The translations under genes were made by a program, and so were the position numbers. Of a stretch of DNA of 57,724 bases, positions 57,621-57,724 are shown piece by piece. The notes below the pieces were generated by a model, which saw nothing but the letters and a program-made list of their open reading frames with translations, did no database searches and was not told the DNA's origin. This DNA is from Xenorhabdus sp. BG5 (GTDB taxonomy: Bacteria > Pseudomonadota > Gammaproteobacteria > Enterobacterales > Enterobacteriaceae): assembly GCF_015163665.1 (NCBI RefSeq), contig NZ_JADEUG010000022.1:1-57724 (forward strand), written 5' to 3'. The first letter of the stretch is position 1. Every line of letters starts with the position of its first letter.

Positions 57621-57724
57621 TTAACGCAATAAGTGCAACATGCGCCCGGTATAGGCTTCCATTGGCGTCAGCCCATTTAAAATCTTTCTTGGTGTCATAT
57701 TCAGCCTCAATTCCATATCGCTGA
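57621..57724 (-). CDS. C-terminus of a transposase (partial)
   Basis: Reading on the - strand from the window edge to TAA at 57621-57623 gives a 33-residue tail: ELRLNMTPRKILNGLTPMEA and TGRMLHLLR. The N/R-x-TPRK-x-L-x3-TP-x-EA pattern resembles the end of DDE transposases such as IS30, but family is not certain. The element end would be at about 57617-57620, inside the second integrase start. Confidence 0.6.
   Translation of the reverse strand, partial: SDMELRLNMTPRKILNGLTPMEAYTGRMLHLLR

Overview
The window is chromosomal DNA of a gamma-proteobacterium of the Enterobacterales, most probably the Morganellaceae (Xenorhabdus or Photorhabdus first; Proteus or Providencia less likely). The evidence is gene order: an O-antigen cluster ends beside trmL-cysE-gpsA-secB-yibN, the O-antigen location I recall for Proteus and Providencia, followed by envC-yibQ, tdh-kbl, hldD-waaF-waaC, a waa core locus, coaD-mutM, rpmB-rpmG, radC, coaBC-dut-slmA, pyrE-rph and yicC. 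The species call is inference from order and protein resemblance, without a database search.

Layout. (1) 1-9085: the AT-rich end of an O-antigen cluster, all on +: polymerase-like protein, two glycosyltransferases, a PIG-L deacetylase, an LpxD-like acyltransferase, an aminotransferase, a small PglC-type phosphoglycosyltransferase and a WbpM-type dehydratase. Together the last three can make and load a 4-amino-2,4,6-trideoxyhexose as first sugar. (2) 9190-17533: housekeeping genes. (3) 17812-39732: LPS inner and outer core assembly, broken by a Mig-14-like gene, an IS630 remnant split by an IS1111-type element, and a very AT-rich pair (GT2 glycosyltransferase and phosphoethanolamine transferase). 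waaQ-wabG-wabH-waaA-waaE-coaD run on +; four more glycosyltransferases run on - between mutM and rpmG. No waaL ligase or O-unit flippase is visible. (4) 39996-46781: rpmG/rpmB, radC, coaBC, dut, slmA, pyrE, rph, yicC. (5) 46891-57462: a roughly 10.6-kb P4-like phage satellite between two near-identical 20-bp GTGTACCC-type sites, followed by the start of a second related integrase that is cut by another transposase gene.

The satellite is the most interesting part. It has a P4-type integrase, AlpA-like regulator, Ash/Icd-like gene overlapping probable P4-type immunity RNA, alpha primase-helicase, an iteron origin (nine perfect GGTGTAACA copies) and an Ogr-like late activator. Instead of a recognisable Sid/Psu pair it carries its own homologues of P2 major capsid protein gpN and of capsid protease gpO, the latter with the Asp-His-Ser triad but lacking most of the C-terminal scaffold half. 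This suggests a P4-like satellite that builds or modifies its capsid with its own subunit and protease, with a Phd-Doc toxin-antitoxin pair at its right end.
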